A program made the position numbers and the translations under genes. A stretch of 64,000 bases of DNA from Sporolactobacillus putidus. Lineage in GTDB: Bacteria; Bacillota; Bacilli; Bacillales; Sporolactobacillaceae. The stretch is taken from contig NZ_BMOK01000008.1 of NCBI RefSeq assembly GCF_014647035.1, positions 1-64,000 of the forward strand, given 5' to 3'. Shown piece by piece: positions 26,951 through 36,164 of this stretch. How positions within the stretch are numbered: the stretch's first letter is position 1; every line of letters starts with the position of its first letter. The notes under the pieces were generated by a model that saw nothing but the letters and a program-made list of their open reading frames with translations, was not told where the DNA came from and searched no databases.

Positions 26951-28189
26951 TCAGAGTCCCATCAGCAGTTGTTTATATTTCCCGATCGAAAGTTCTTTTC
27001 TCAGATGCTGCTCCAGATATTGTCTTCCTCTCAGGCCCATTTTTTCCCGCTGTCCGCGGTCCATCATGTAGAAGGAGCGAATCAGCGCGGCCGCACCCTT
27101 GTAATCCCGGGGTTCGACCACCCGGCCGCAGCTGCTGCCTGCAATCAGCCGCTCGGCTTCGCTTCCTTTTTCCAGTACGCCGAGAACCGGCTTGCCCGCC
27201 GCCATCACTCCATAAATCTTGCTTGGAACCGAAACGCCTTTGATTCCTTTCTGATTGACGACCAGGTGTACATCCGCCGCATTCAGTGAATACCTAATAA
27301 AATCTTTTGGCTGGTAAGGTAGAAAGAAAACATTCTTGATGGCCTCTTCATCCACAAACTGCTGCATCTGTTTTTTGACAGCCCCCTCGCCGATAAAAAC
27401 GAAAGCCAGGTCGTCAAATTCCGCGAAATCTTTCGTCAGTTTAATCAGATTTTCAAGATCATAATAAAGACCGATATTTCCCGAGTACATCACGACAAAC
27501 TTGTCTTTCAAATCGTTTTCTTCCAGAAAACGATTTACATGCCATTCTGTTTTCGGAAGGGGAACGATTTCATCTTCGTCGGTCCAGTTGTGAATCACCT
27601 GATACCGGGGAACCTTATGATACAAAAAACGGTTTTTCAAAGTTTCGGCCATGTCCTGACCAACCACCACGATGTTGTCCGCATGTCTGCAGCTGAATTT
27701 GTCCACCAGCCGGGCAATCTTAAAAATCAGTTTGCTTTTCGTGAAGCTTACGGCAGCCGCCTGTTCCGGATTAAAGTCCTGAATGTTGTAAACGTGTTTG
27801 GTACGCTTCAGGAATTTGCCGATCGTGCCGATCAGTCCCCCTAACACAGGCGGAGTCGATATCGTATAAATGATATCCACGGATTTTTCCCTCAGCAATG
27901 CCAGGTGCGCCAAAATAAAATAAGCAAAAATATAGTTGATCCTGCTGATTTTAGATGTTTTATCGACCCTCGGAAGCTTCAGCCGGATCACCCGAATGTC
28001 CTCGAGTGTGCCGACTTCAATCAATCGGCCGGCCTTGCCTTCTCCTCCGGCGTATCCTCCCGGCTGAGCGGCAATGACTGTCACTTGGAAGCTGTCCTGA
28101 AGCGCCAGGCAGAGCTCGGTAATGAGCTGGCCGGTTGAAGCCGGATCAGGATAGAAATAATTGATGACGAATAAGATTTTTTTCTTCAT
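26951..28189 (-). CDS. GT4 family glycosyltransferase (WbuB-like)
   Basis: A 412-aa GT-B enzyme. The N-terminus ILFVINYFYPDPASTGQLI and NIQDFNPE match WbuB/WcaI-like transferases. The C-terminal donor domain has YSGNIGLYYDLE, FIGEGAVKKQM and SKIYGVMAAGKPVLG. GAGGGG precedes the ATG at 28189. Its start overlaps the end of the next upstream glycosyltransferase gene by about 40 bases, which suggests coupled translation. WbuB homologues often transfer N-acetylated amino sugars such as FucNAc; that is a guess here. Confidence 0.85.
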   Translation of the reverse strand: MKKKILFVINYFYPDPASTGQLITELCLALQDSFQVTVIAAQPGGYAGGEGKAGRLIEVGTLEDIRVIRLKLPRVDKTSKISRINYIFAYFILAHLALLREKSVDIIYTISTPPVLGGLIGTIGKFLKRTKHVYNIQDFNPEQAAAVSFTKSKLIFKIARLVDKFSCRHADNIVVVGQDMAETLKNRFLYHKVPRYQVIHNWTDEDEIVPLPKTEWHVNRFLEENDLKDKFVVMYSGNIGLYYDLENLIKLTKDFAEFDDLAFVFIGEGAVKKQMQQFVDEEAIKNVFFLPYQPKDFIRYSLNAADVHLVVNQKGIKGVSVPSKIYGVMAAGKPVLGVLEKGSEAERLIAGSSCGRVVEPRDYKGAAALIRSFYMMDRGQREKMGLRGRQYLEQHLRKELSIGKYKQLLMGL

Positions 28190-29306
28190 CCGTATCGCCC
28201 CTCTCAAACACTGAAATAAGTCCCTCGATATAGTGATCCATCGTATACTTTTTCAAAAACGTTTTTCTGCCGTTTAAGGCATACTGTTCATACAGCGCTT
28301 TGTCCGTGATCAGGCTCTTGATTGCGGCGGCAATGCTGTACCGGTTGATCACGTCCAGCACGATGCCGCTGTCCTCGATCAGTTCAGGAATTGCTCCCTG
28401 GGAGGATGAGATGATCGGCAGGCCGGCCGCCATGCCTTCAATAATCGAGATCGGCTGGCCCTCAATTTTATAGCTGGTCGGCAAAGCCATGACATCGGAC
28501 TTCAGAAGCAGCTGCTTTTTTTTGACCCCGGTTACCGTCCCCAAATAACGGATTCGCGAATCGAGACGTTCCTGAGCGACCCGGTTCATCAGTTGTTCAA
28601 ACAGCTTCCGGTCGTAAACCTGGCCGGCAAGCAGCAGCTGAATATTGGCATGCTGCCTGAGCAGATCCATGGCGGCTAAAATCAAATGGCTGAATCCCTT
28701 CGCTTCGATCAGATTGCTGAGGTAGAGGATCGTAAAACAGTGCCCCTCCCCGTTTTTCACCTTAGAAAAGGATTCAATCTCCTGCGCCCGAATAAGATTT
28801 CTTCCGATGCCATTGGGAATGACTTCAAGCCTCTTGGGTAAGTTCATAAAATTTTGGGAAAGCCCCCGACTCAGGACGATACCCGTGTCAATTTTTTTCA
28901 TCATGTTAAAAATAAATTTCGTCAGGATCGGATGAAGAGATTCCAGGACATTTTTTAAGTTGTTTCCATGCAGATGAGCGACAATCTGATTCACTTTTCC
29001 GGAAACCAGAAGAATGATGACCGCATCCCGGATCAGACCGAGTTTCGTCTGAGAGATCGATAAGTAAACGATGTCCGCCTGCCCTTTCCCGACTATTCGC
29101 CGGACACGAATGGCGCTGCCTATATCCTGGAAAATTTTAATAAGCGAAAATTTTCCGCCGCTGTTTACTCTCTTCCTGTTCGTATTGATCACTGTAACCT
29201 GAAATTTCTCTCTGGTGTCCTCCGACTCGGTAAGATGCCGGATTGCCAGGCTTTCTCCATGAATCGGCGGGGGGACGGGACCTATCACGAGAAGTCGACG
29301 TTTCAT
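28146..29306 (-). CDS. GT4 family glycosyltransferase
   Basis: A 386-aa GT-B enzyme with the start RRLLVIGPVPPPIHGESLA. Its donor-site region contains LYLSNLIEAKGFSHLI, YLGTVTG and PISIIEGMAAGLPIISS with the E-x7-E motif. The start is uncertain: an ATG at 29306, or a GTG at 29318 whose GTGA overlaps the gmd stop. Neither has a clear ribosome site, so translation is probably coupled to gmd. Confidence 0.85.
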   Translation of the reverse strand: MKRRLLVIGPVPPPIHGESLAIRHLTESEDTREKFQVTVINTNRKRVNSGGKFSLIKIFQDIGSAIRVRRIVGKGQADIVYLSISQTKLGLIRDAVIILLVSGKVNQIVAHLHGNNLKNVLESLHPILTKFIFNMMKKIDTGIVLSRGLSQNFMNLPKRLEVIPNGIGRNLIRAQEIESFSKVKNGEGHCFTILYLSNLIEAKGFSHLILAAMDLLRQHANIQLLLAGQVYDRKLFEQLMNRVAQERLDSRIRYLGTVTGVKKKQLLLKSDVMALPTSYKIEGQPISIIEGMAAGLPIISSSQGAIPELIEDSGIVLDVINRYSIAAAIKSLITDKALYEQYALNGRKTFLKKYTMDHYIEGLISVFERGDTDEEKNLIRHQLFLS

Positions 29307-29314
29307 AGGCTCGC

Positions 29315-30301
29315 TCACAGCGCCATTCTGCGGACGGGTTCGTTCACTTGCAGCCGTTCAAGGTCATGGTCAACCATCATATGAACCAATGCCCGGAAGT
29401 CGACGCTCTTCTTCCATCCCAGCTTCTTCTCAGCCTTTGAGCAATCTCCGAGCAGCAAGTCCACTTCAGCCGGCCGCATGAACCGTTCATCCTGAACCAC
29501 GTAGCTTTTCCAGTTCAGGCCGACATATGAAAAGGCCGTCTCTACGAATTCTCTGACAGAATGGGTCTCCCCGGTCGAAATAACGTAATCATCCGGCTGG
29601 TCCTGCTGAAGCATCAGCCACATCGCCTTCACATAGTCACCGGCAAAGCCCCAGTCTCTTTTGGAGTCCAGATTGCCCAGACGCAACTCATTCTGAAGAC
29701 CGAGTTTGATTTTGGCCACGCCATTCGTGATTTTCCGGGTCACAAACTCCAGGCCGCGCCGCGGAGACTCGTGATTGAAAAGGATCCCCGAGCAGGCGAA
29801 CATGCTGAAACTCTCACGATAATTGATCGTCATCCAATGTCCGTACAGTTTCGCGGCACTGTATGGGCTTCTCGGATAGAACGGCGTCGTTTCTCTCTGC
29901 GGTACTTCGGCTACTTTTCCGAACATCTCGCTCGTGGACGCCTGGTAGAAGCGTGCGTTCGGTTTGATCAGGCGAATGGCCTCGAGCATGTTTGTCACGC
30001 CGAGTCCCGTCATCTCCCCTGTCGCAAACGGCTGATTCCACGACGTACCGACAAATGACTGGGCCGCCAGATTATAGATCTCGTCCGGATCGGCGATCTG
30101 CACAGCCCGGATAAGCGAGGCCAGATCGGTCAGGTCACCGTCGATCCATTCCAGCTGATCCTTTATGTGTTCCACGTTGACGTAAATCGGCATGCTCGTT
30201 CTTCTTCTCAGCGCGAAAACTTTATAACCTCTTTTCAGCAAAAATTCCGATAGGTAGGAACCGTCCTGTCCTGTTACACCAGTAACCAATGCTTTTTTCA
30301 T
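29315..30301 (-). CDS. gmd: GDP-mannose 4,6-dehydratase
   Basis: A 328-aa short-chain dehydratase that turns GDP-mannose into GDP-4-keto-6-deoxymannose. It has the Rossmann motif [11 protein letters not shown], the STSEMFGKV catalytic Thr/Ser/Glu region, the [10 protein letters not shown] Tyr/Lys pair and [10 protein letters not shown]. It pairs with the adjacent fcl to make GDP-L-fucose for the polysaccharide. Confidence 0.95.
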   Translation of the reverse strand: MKKALVTGVTGQDGSYLSEFLLKRGYKVFALRRRTSMPIYVNVEHIKDQLEWIDGDLTDLASLIRAVQIADPDEIYNLAAQSFVGTSWNQPFATGEMTGLGVTNMLEAIRLIKPNARFYQASTSEMFGKVAEVPQRETTPFYPRSPYSAAKLYGHWMTINYRESFSMFACSGILFNHESPRRGLEFVTRKITNGVAKIKLGLQNELRLGNLDSKRDWGFAGDYVKAMWLMLQQDQPDDYVISTGETHSVREFVETAFSYVGLNWKSYVVQDERFMRPAEVDLLLGDCSKAEKKLGWKKSVDFRALVHMMVDHDLERLQVNEPVRRMAL

Positions 30302-30359
30302 GTACTTCCCTCCGTTATTTTATAGAATCTTCCGCCAGCAGTTTCACAACCTTTGATCG

Positions 30360-31301
30360 TCAATTGCCAACCTTGCTTAATGTGTTCAGGAAATCCTGAT
30401 AAGTCCTTTTCAACCCCTGATCCAGCGAGATGTTCGCTTTCCACCCCAGAGCGTGAAGCTTCGTGACGTCAACAATCTTTCTCGGCGTTCCATCCGGCTT
30501 TGACGAATCGAAATGAATATCACCCGTGTAGCCGATCACTTCTTTAACCTTCTCCGCCAGTTCCCTGATCGTCAGCTCTTTTCCGACTCCGATATTGACA
30601 ATTTCATTGCCGTCATAATGGTTCATCAAATAAATGCAGGCATCCGCAAGATCATCCGAATGGAGAAATTCCCTTTTTGGACGGCCTGTCCCCCAGACAA
30701 CGACATAAGGATCATGGTTCATTTTCGCTTCATAGAATTTCCTGACAAGCGCCGGAAGCACATGGGACGTCATATAATCATAATTGTCATTTGGTCCGTA
30801 CAGATTGGTCGGCATGACTGAGATATAATGGGTTCCATATTGCGCGTTGTAGGATTGGCACATCTTGATCCCGGTGATTTTGGCAATCGCGTACGCTTCA
30901 TTGGTTGCTTCCAGTTGCCCGTTTAGCAGCTCCGTCTCCTTGATCGGCTGTTCGGCAAATTTCGGATAAATGCAGGTGCTTCCGAGAAACAGAAGCTTCT
31001 TTACTCCTGTCTTATATGACCAGTCAATCACATGGGTCTCAATCATCAGATTTTCTTTGATGAATTCGGCCGGGTAGCTGCTATTCGCCATGATTCCGCC
31101 GACCTTGGCGGCGGCAAGAAAAACATAATCAATGCTCTCATTTTGAAAAAAAGCACCTACTTTCCGGTAATCGGTTAAGTCCAGTTCAGCATGTGTGCGA
31201 AACACCAGATTGCGGAAACCCTGTGCTTCCAGGTTTCTGACTATGGCCGAGCCGACCAGCCCTCGATGACCGGCAACATAAATCTTTGCGTCTTTTTCCA
31301 T
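30360..31301 (-). CDS. fcl: GDP-L-fucose synthase
   Basis: A 313-aa NADPH-dependent epimerase/reductase (WcaG family) with [15 protein letters not shown], the GSTCIYP loop and the [12 protein letters not shown] Tyr/Lys pair. The ATG at 31301 has AAGGAGG nine bases before; the frame extends upstream into the sugar transferase gene without support. It completes GDP-fucose synthesis with gmd. Confidence 0.95.
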   Translation of the reverse strand: MEKDAKIYVAGHRGLVGSAIVRNLEAQGFRNLVFRTHAELDLTDYRKVGAFFQNESIDYVFLAAAKVGGIMANSSYPAEFIKENLMIETHVIDWSYKTGVKKLLFLGSTCIYPKFAEQPIKETELLNGQLEATNEAYAIAKITGIKMCQSYNAQYGTHYISVMPTNLYGPNDNYDYMTSHVLPALVRKFYEAKMNHDPYVVVWGTGRPKREFLHSDDLADACIYLMNHYDGNEIVNIGVGKELTIRELAEKVKEVIGYTGDIHFDSSKPDGTPRKIVDVTKLHALGWKANISLDQGLKRTYQDFLNTLSKVGN

Positions 31302-31320
31302 AACGGAAACCTCCTTCTTA

Positions 31321-32022
31321 TCAGTAGGCATTTTTTGAACCGAGCAGTTGGAACAGCGTTTTCAAAATTAATTTAAAATCATTCGCAATACTTCTGTGCT
31401 GAATATAGTGCAGATCCAGTTTCACCATTTGATCAAAGCCGAGGTCACTTCTCCCGCTGACTTGCCAGAGTCCCGTGCATCCGGGTTTGACAAGCAGTCT
31501 CTGCAAGTCGTATCCCGAGTATTGCTCAACTTCTCTCGGGAGAGGGGGCCGCGGACCGACCAGGCTCATCTCCCCTTTCAGCACATTGACCAGTTGGGGG
31601 AGTTCGTCAATGCTCGTTTTGCGAAGAATACGGCCCACCCTGGTGATCCGCGGATCTTTTTTCATCTTGAACATAGCTCCCGTTGTCTCGTTCTGATCAG
31701 CAAGGCCGTCCAACATTTGTTCGGCATTCGGAACCATCGAACGAAATTTGTAAATATAAAATTTTCTGCCGTTTTTCCCGATACGAATTTGTTTAAAAAA
31801 AACTTCTCCGTGCGGATCGTCCCATTTAATCATCAGAGAAACGATGAGAAAAACGGGTGACAGTAATATGAGCCCAATAAATGCAGAGAACAGATCCAAA
31901 ACTCTTTTGGCCAGTTCATAAACTTTTTGATCCTTTAATTTTTCACTAAGCATTTCTGAACTTTTGCTGATTCCAGCGTTATAAGGAGTCTGAATTTCTG
32001 TTTGTACCCTTGATAAGGCCAT
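31321..32022 (-). CDS. Initiating sugar transferase (undecaprenyl-phosphate glycosylphosphotransferase)
   Basis: A 233-aa bacterial sugar transferase that places the first sugar-1-phosphate on undecaprenyl phosphate. It has a short cytosolic N-terminus, one hydrophobic hairpin ([19 protein letters not shown]), then [21 protein letters not shown] and [11 protein letters not shown]. The long N-terminal membrane domain of WbaP is missing, so it is the short monotopic type. ATG at 32022 with GGAGGGAT before it. Confidence 0.93.
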   Translation of the reverse strand: MALSRVQTEIQTPYNAGISKSSEMLSEKLKDQKVYELAKRVLDLFSAFIGLILLSPVFLIVSLMIKWDDPHGEVFFKQIRIGKNGRKFYIYKFRSMVPNAEQMLDGLADQNETTGAMFKMKKDPRITRVGRILRKTSIDELPQLVNVLKGEMSLVGPRPPLPREVEQYSGYDLQRLLVKPGCTGLWQVSGRSDLGFDQMVKLDLHYIQHRSIANDFKLILKTLFQLLGSKNAY

Positions 32023-32127
32023 CTTTATCCCTCCGTCAGAAATAAACGCCAATATAACAAGAAGCCTGCCCCTTTTTTCCGTCAATAGAATGCCGCTGTT
32101 TTCTGCGGCGATGCTTCCTCCTTTCTA

Positions 32128-32823
32128 TCATCCCGCCCTGTAACTGCGGCCTTTTCGCTCTTTCTTTGTCACTTTCAAATCATTAAGAACAACGCCGAGA
32201 ATCCTGGCCTTTGCTTCTGACAGGCATTCCGCCGCTTTTCTAGCATCATCGACTTCCGTTGATCCGCTTCTTACGACGAGCAGAGTGCCGTCGCAAAGAT
32301 TGGCCAGCACCTGGGCATCCGCCACATCAAGAATCGGCGGAGAATCGATAATGATCACATCGAACAGATTCCGGAATCGGTTGACGAACCCGGCCATCTC
32401 CGTTGAACTGAGCAGATCGGCCGGGTTCGGCGGAACCGGTCCGCTCGTCAGGATTGAAAGGTTGCCAATGCCCGACTGTTGCGCAATATCTTCAAATCTG
32501 CTGTTCTTTGTCAACAGCGTGGTCAGGCCGTCTCTATTGGGTAAATGAAAGGTATAGTGCATACTCGGCGTGCGCATGTCCGCATCGATCAGCAGGACTT
32601 TCCTCCCCTGCTGAGCCATGACCACGGCCAGGTTGGCCGCCGTGGTCGACTTTCCCTCATTCGAACCCGATGAAGTCACCATGATCGCTTTCAGACCGCC
32701 GCCTGCTTTGGAGAACTCAATGTTCGTCCGGATTTTCCGATACTGTTCGGCGAATGACGATTTTTCCTTATAATAAGCAACCAGGCTTCGCGGTCTTTTA
32801 TCCAGAATTTTACTTTGCCTCAA
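32128..32823 (-). CDS. CpsD/CapB-type tyrosine-protein kinase (BY-kinase)
   Basis: A 231-aa P-loop kinase controlling polysaccharide chain length together with the CpsC adaptor. It has Walker A SSGSNEGKSTTAAN, Walker A' LLIDADMRTPS and Walker B VIIIDSPP. The TTG at 32823 has GGGGGTGA five bases before and overlaps cpsC by 14 bases; the longer frame (to 32949) lies inside cpsC. The C-terminus ends KERKGRSYRAG, with a single tyrosine instead of the usual tyrosine cluster, so phosphorylation control may differ. No Wzb/CpsB phosphatase gene lies in this operon. Confidence 0.9.
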   Translation of the reverse strand: MRQSKILDKRPRSLVAYYKEKSSFAEQYRKIRTNIEFSKAGGGLKAIMVTSSGSNEGKSTTAANLAVVMAQQGRKVLLIDADMRTPSMHYTFHLPNRDGLTTLLTKNSRFEDIAQQSGIGNLSILTSGPVPPNPADLLSSTEMAGFVNRFRNLFDVIIIDSPPILDVADAQVLANLCDGTLLVVRSGSTEVDDARKAAECLSEAKARILGVVLNDLKVTKKERKGRSYRAG

Positions 32824-33571
32824 CGTGTTCACCCCCGATGAGTCGTTCACAGTTCGCCGCGGCGGCGAATGATTCCGGTTTGATTTCCCGATATCTGCCG
32901 ATATGGGAGACGGCTCCGATGACCGGAAACCCGAGCTTCCGTTCCACATCTTCTTCAGTCTTGATCGTGTTATCCAGATAATCCAAAAGAAAGGCGAGTC
33001 CGACCGATGCGATCAGGCCGATAACGATTGAAATAGCGATATTCATCATCAACCTGGGTTTGACCGGAGTTGAGCTTGCGGCCAGTTCCGCCGGTGAAAG
33101 CACATTGACGTTATCCACTTTCATCACTTTCTGAACCTGTGTTTTGAAAACGTCGGCCACGCCATTGACGATACGGACGGAAAGCTCAGGACTTCCTGTT
33201 TCCGCAGTCAGCGAAAAAATCTGTGAATTTTGAACCGTGTTTACCGTCAGCATCCCCTGCAGCTGTCCCGCCGTCATATTCAGATTAAGATTCCGAATCA
33301 CCTGGTTCAGCACGGTGGGATCATCGATGATCACGCTGTACGTATTCACGAGCTGCACGTTGGTCTGGAGCGCGTTTGTGTCATAGAGCGTTGACTGATT
33401 CGCATTTGACTGATTGACAAGAATACGGGTGGACGCGTCGTATTTCGGTTTCATCAGATAGTGGGTGACAAGCGCCCCGGCGGCTCCCGCAAGCAAAGTG
33501 ACGGTAATAATCATCAACAACTGCTTCTTCAACATGTGGAAAATGTCTTTTAAACTAATGGCCTCTTTCAT
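32810..33571 (-). CDS. CpsC/Wzz-type chain-length determinant, kinase adaptor
   Basis: A 253-aa membrane protein: N-terminal helix (about 18-38), an extracytoplasmic domain with VNTYSVIIDDPTVL, the Pro-rich motif before the second helix (ASSTPVKPRLMMNIAISIVIG) and a cytosolic tail (TIKTEEDVERKLGFPVIG) that activates CpsD. GGAGG precedes the ATG. It is the first gene of the leftward EPS operon. Confidence 0.92.
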   Translation of the reverse strand: MKEAISLKDIFHMLKKQLLMIITVTLLAGAAGALVTHYLMKPKYDASTRILVNQSNANQSTLYDTNALQTNVQLVNTYSVIIDDPTVLNQVIRNLNLNMTAGQLQGMLTVNTVQNSQIFSLTAETGSPELSVRIVNGVADVFKTQVQKVMKVDNVNVLSPAELAASSTPVKPRLMMNIAISIVIGLIASVGLAFLLDYLDNTIKTEEDVERKLGFPVIGAVSHIGRYREIKPESFAAAANCERLIGGEHVEAK

Positions 33572-33895
33572 ATTCTTCCTCCAAATTTAAGAGTGAGCGC
33601 TTCACGATCCGTCAGATCCCGTTCATTGAAAAATTCATTAGATACGCTCCTGCTCTTCTAGTTGCTGTGGCTTCACGATCCAGCTGCTGCCTGTCCTCTC
33701 CGCATTCAAAACTCTTTCACCCTATGCCGCTGAAAATCTGTCTATCCCTTCTCTTATTAATAGATATCTTACAGAATAGGCCGTAACAGCTTCATTACAT
33801 GATGAACGAACAATTTCCCTATGTTGATGCAAGGGTACAAGCTGGACAATATGCGAAACATATACTATACAGAAACGAGCAAAGAGGTGATTAAT
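33572..33895. other. Divergent control region of the EPS operon
   Basis: About 320 bases between cpsC and the divergent beta-helix gene. It holds two copies of GCTTCACGATCC 71 bases apart. On the minus strand a possible TTACGG/TATTAA pair with an 18-base spacer lies near 33770-33790. No terminator. Confidence 0.5.
33599..33681. repeat. Direct repeats in the EPS operon leader
   Basis: GCTTCACGATCC occurs at 33599-33610 and again at 33670-33681, both between the cpsC start and the likely promoter. They could be binding sites for a regulator acting in the leader, or paired RNA elements. Confidence 0.5.
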
Positions 33896-35365
33896 ATGGA
33901 AAAACTAGCAGATATTATGAAAAACTTCACGGACAGAATATCTGGCTATTATTCCGATATTGAATCCACTGTCAGTCGGGTATCGGAGTACCCCGTCACT
34001 ATATCTCAGTTCGGTGCGGTCGGCGACGGCGTTACCGATGACGCCCCCGCATTCAATCGTTTAATAACGGCCTACGGCTCTAATCCCGTAACCGTCCTGT
34101 TAGACAAAGTGTATAAAATCAAATCAAACATCGATCTTCCAAGCAACTATCATTTGATCGGAATCAACGGTGCCCAAGTGGTTCCCGATGCAAATGTTCA
34201 ATTTGACGCGGCGAATATGGAAAGAATTGAGATCAATACACCCTTCCACGGCTACTATACGAATGGGTCCAGGTCTGACTTAAAAATTAAAGATGCGAAA
34301 GTCACGGCGGGCGGATACGGAATCCTTCTCAACAACAATGCCCAAGGCAGTAACCTTGAAATCAGCAACAGCAGTATCAAAGCCGGCGCGGATGCCATTG
34401 AGATAAACACAACCGCCGGCAACTTCAGCGGTATTAAAATTATTGGCAATTCAATCAACGCCCTCGGCGACAGCACTGCGGCTACCGCCGGGTTTGCGGT
34501 CGGTATCGCTAGGGGAAAAGATATTGTTGTGAGCGGGAATATTATCGAACATTCACGAAATGAGGCTGTACACATTGAAGACGCTCAGGAAAGAGTCATT
34601 GTCTCCAATAACGTCATCAAGGATTGCTTGCGGGATGGCGTCCGTCTCCTGAATCAGACAGGCGCAAAACCGGTCATTTTAACGAACAACCACATTAAAA
34701 AACTGGCAAGCGACCACACAGGAAGCGGCATTTATGCCGTGTACGACCCAAGGGGAACGCTGACCGGCAGTACACTGACCGGCAACATTGTAGAGGGATT
34801 TGATCGCGGGCTTGATCTTGGAGCCGATGCTGTTCACCATATCGATGGCTGCAGCATTCTTGATTGCAATACAGCCGTATCCTTATGGACCGGCAGAACG
34901 TCAGGAACGATTTTTGCCAAAGATTGTCCGACGCTGGCCCAAGGCGGACCTGGATCACGATTCGGAAAGATCATTTCACTGACCGAACCGGCAGCGATCC
35001 TTCAGTATACGGGCACGCAGGGCTATCAAGGAACAACATTGGAAGGGTTTTCATTTAAAAAGGCTGCGGTCACGGCACCCAATAACGGCTATACGGATTA
35101 CACCCTGTTCAAACTTCCAACCGCCTTTGACGGAAAACTGGTCCTCAAATATGCGAATAACTATGATCGTATCTACTTTACGGCTGACGTTACGTACAGC
35201 AACCACTCTCTGACCATCAACCACCAGTGGAACGCAAGCAATGGCGTAACGGCTGCTCCCTATCTAAAAATGGTCAATAACAATCTGGTCGTTAATTTTT
35301 ATTCCGCCGCAAGCAGGCAGGTCGGCTTTGATATCGATTTCGAAGGCGTGTTCTATCAGGAATAA
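33896..35365 (+). CDS. Right-handed beta-helix protein (pectate-lyase-3 domain)
   Basis: A 489-aa protein. A roughly 45-aa helical head is followed by VTISQFGAVGDGVTDDAPAFN, the usual entrance to a phage-tailspike-like beta-helix. Parallel-beta-helix turns rich in Asn and Ile run to about residue 350, and a beta-rich C-terminal domain follows. No signal peptide or membrane segment is visible. ATG at 33896 with AAAGAGGTGAT before it; an upstream ATG lacks this. It is divergent from the EPS operon, whose last part encodes another beta-helix protein, so it may act on the same polymer, but export is unexplained. Confidence 0.82.
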   Translation: MEKLADIMKNFTDRISGYYSDIESTVSRVSEYPVTISQFGAVGDGVTDDAPAFNRLITAYGSNPVTVLLDKVYKIKSNIDLPSNYHLIGINGAQVVPDANVQFDAANMERIEINTPFHGYYTNGSRSDLKIKDAKVTAGGYGILLNNNAQGSNLEISNSSIKAGADAIEINTTAGNFSGIKIIGNSINALGDSTAATAGFAVGIARGKDIVVSGNIIEHSRNEAVHIEDAQERVIVSNNVIKDCLRDGVRLLNQTGAKPVILTNNHIKKLASDHTGSGIYAVYDPRGTLTGSTLTGNIVEGFDRGLDLGADAVHHIDGCSILDCNTAVSLWTGRTSGTIFAKDCPTLAQGGPGSRFGKIISLTEPAAILQYTGTQGYQGTTLEGFSFKKAAVTAPNNGYTDYTLFKLPTAFDGKLVLKYANNYDRIYFTADVTYSNHSLTINHQWNASNGVTAAPYLKMVNNNLVVNFYSAASRQVGFDIDFEGVFYQE

Positions 35366-35370
35366 AAAGG

Positions 35371-35490
35371 ATTCTTCCAATTTTGAAAACGGCTCCGAAT
35401 CCCGATTAAATTATTCCGAAACAGAAAAAAGTTAATCCGAAATCAAAAAAGGTTACGCCTAAGCAGACAAAAAGGGTTCCGAAATTTTTC
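35371..35490 (+). repeat. 21-bp tandem array 3' of the beta-helix gene
   Basis: Units at 35391, 35412 and 35433 are 21 bases apart (GGCTCCGAATCCCGATTAAAT, TATTCCGAAACAGAAAAAAG and TAATCCGAAATCAAAAAAGG cores). Weaker units lie before (ATTCTTCCAATTTTGAAAAC) and after (TACGCCTAAGCAGACAAAAA, TTCCGAAATTTTTC). The shared core is TCCGAAA followed by an A-run and GT. It begins six bases after the stop codon, in gene orientation. Confidence 0.88.
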
Positions 35491-35591
35491 ACATTCTCCT
35501 TTCTGTTAAACTGTTGCACAGTTTCTGTTTCTATTGCGTACTAATAATTTTAAGCAGCCTATTTATTATCTGCGTACTCTCAATCAAGCAT

Positions 35592-35638
35592 AAAAAAAAA
35601 CCGTCTGTCCACTGACGACAAGGTCAGCGGGCAGACGG
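35592..35638 (-). terminator. Strong hairpin terminator
   Basis: CCGTCTGCCCGCTGAC pairs with GTCAGTGGACAGACGG (minus strand, two G-U pairs) around a six-base loop, followed by nine T. It lies about 145 bases past the stop of the transposase fragment and points the same way. Confidence 0.85.
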
Positions 35639-35782
35639 ACTATTTATTTTCAATCAGAAGCGTTTGTCAATTCTTATAATTCAAGAATGTAGAAAAGAAA
35701 AATCATCACGTCTCTCATTCAATCCGGAAATAAGCGGCATTTTCAAATACAGTGCTTAAGTACCCGTCTATTACAGAACGGC

Positions 35783-36037
35783 TTAAAGATGGGAACCGAA
35801 TTCTGGATTGTTGATTTCAGTGTCCGAAGCGTCTCTTTGGGAGAGATACCGAGAAATACTGTCGACCAGCCGTTTGAGCGCGTCCATGTCAACCTGGTCT
35901 TCACGCCCAAAAGAATAGATCACCTTCGCCTTGGCGTATTTGGTCACGGGATCCCACTCATTATGCGCCAGTTGCAGATAAGCCACTTCACTGCCATCTT
36001 TATTTTTTCGGGAAACTCTTCTAAGATACATGCCCAT
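35783..36037 (-). pseudogene. IS1634-type transposase, N-terminal fragment
   Basis: An 84-codon frame. The first about 65 residues (MYLRRVSRKNKDGSEVAYLQ, VIYSFGREDQVDMDALKRL) match the N-terminal domain of IS1634-family transposases, which are normally about 500-600 aa. The catalytic DDE region is wholly missing and the tail (DASDTEINNPEF) is foreign. It is an insertion-sequence remnant; no intact terminal repeats were found around it. Confidence 0.7.
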
Positions 36038-36164
36038 ATTATAGTCAAATTGTTAATTTTTATCAATTCAAAGGATTCATGCATATATGCCTATGGATGA
36101 ATACATTGCATGAAGTAAGCCCAAACGGTTGATCATTGGACCGAACTTGTGCCAAGTCAATAGC

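Larger units (their letters stand above)
35366..35782. other. Intergenic region with a 21-bp array and a terminator
   Basis: About 420 bases after the beta-helix gene: first the tandem array (35371-35490), then AT-rich sequence, a strong minus-strand terminator hairpin at about 35.6 kb, and leader-like sequence before the transposase fragment. No gene seen. Confidence 0.6.
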
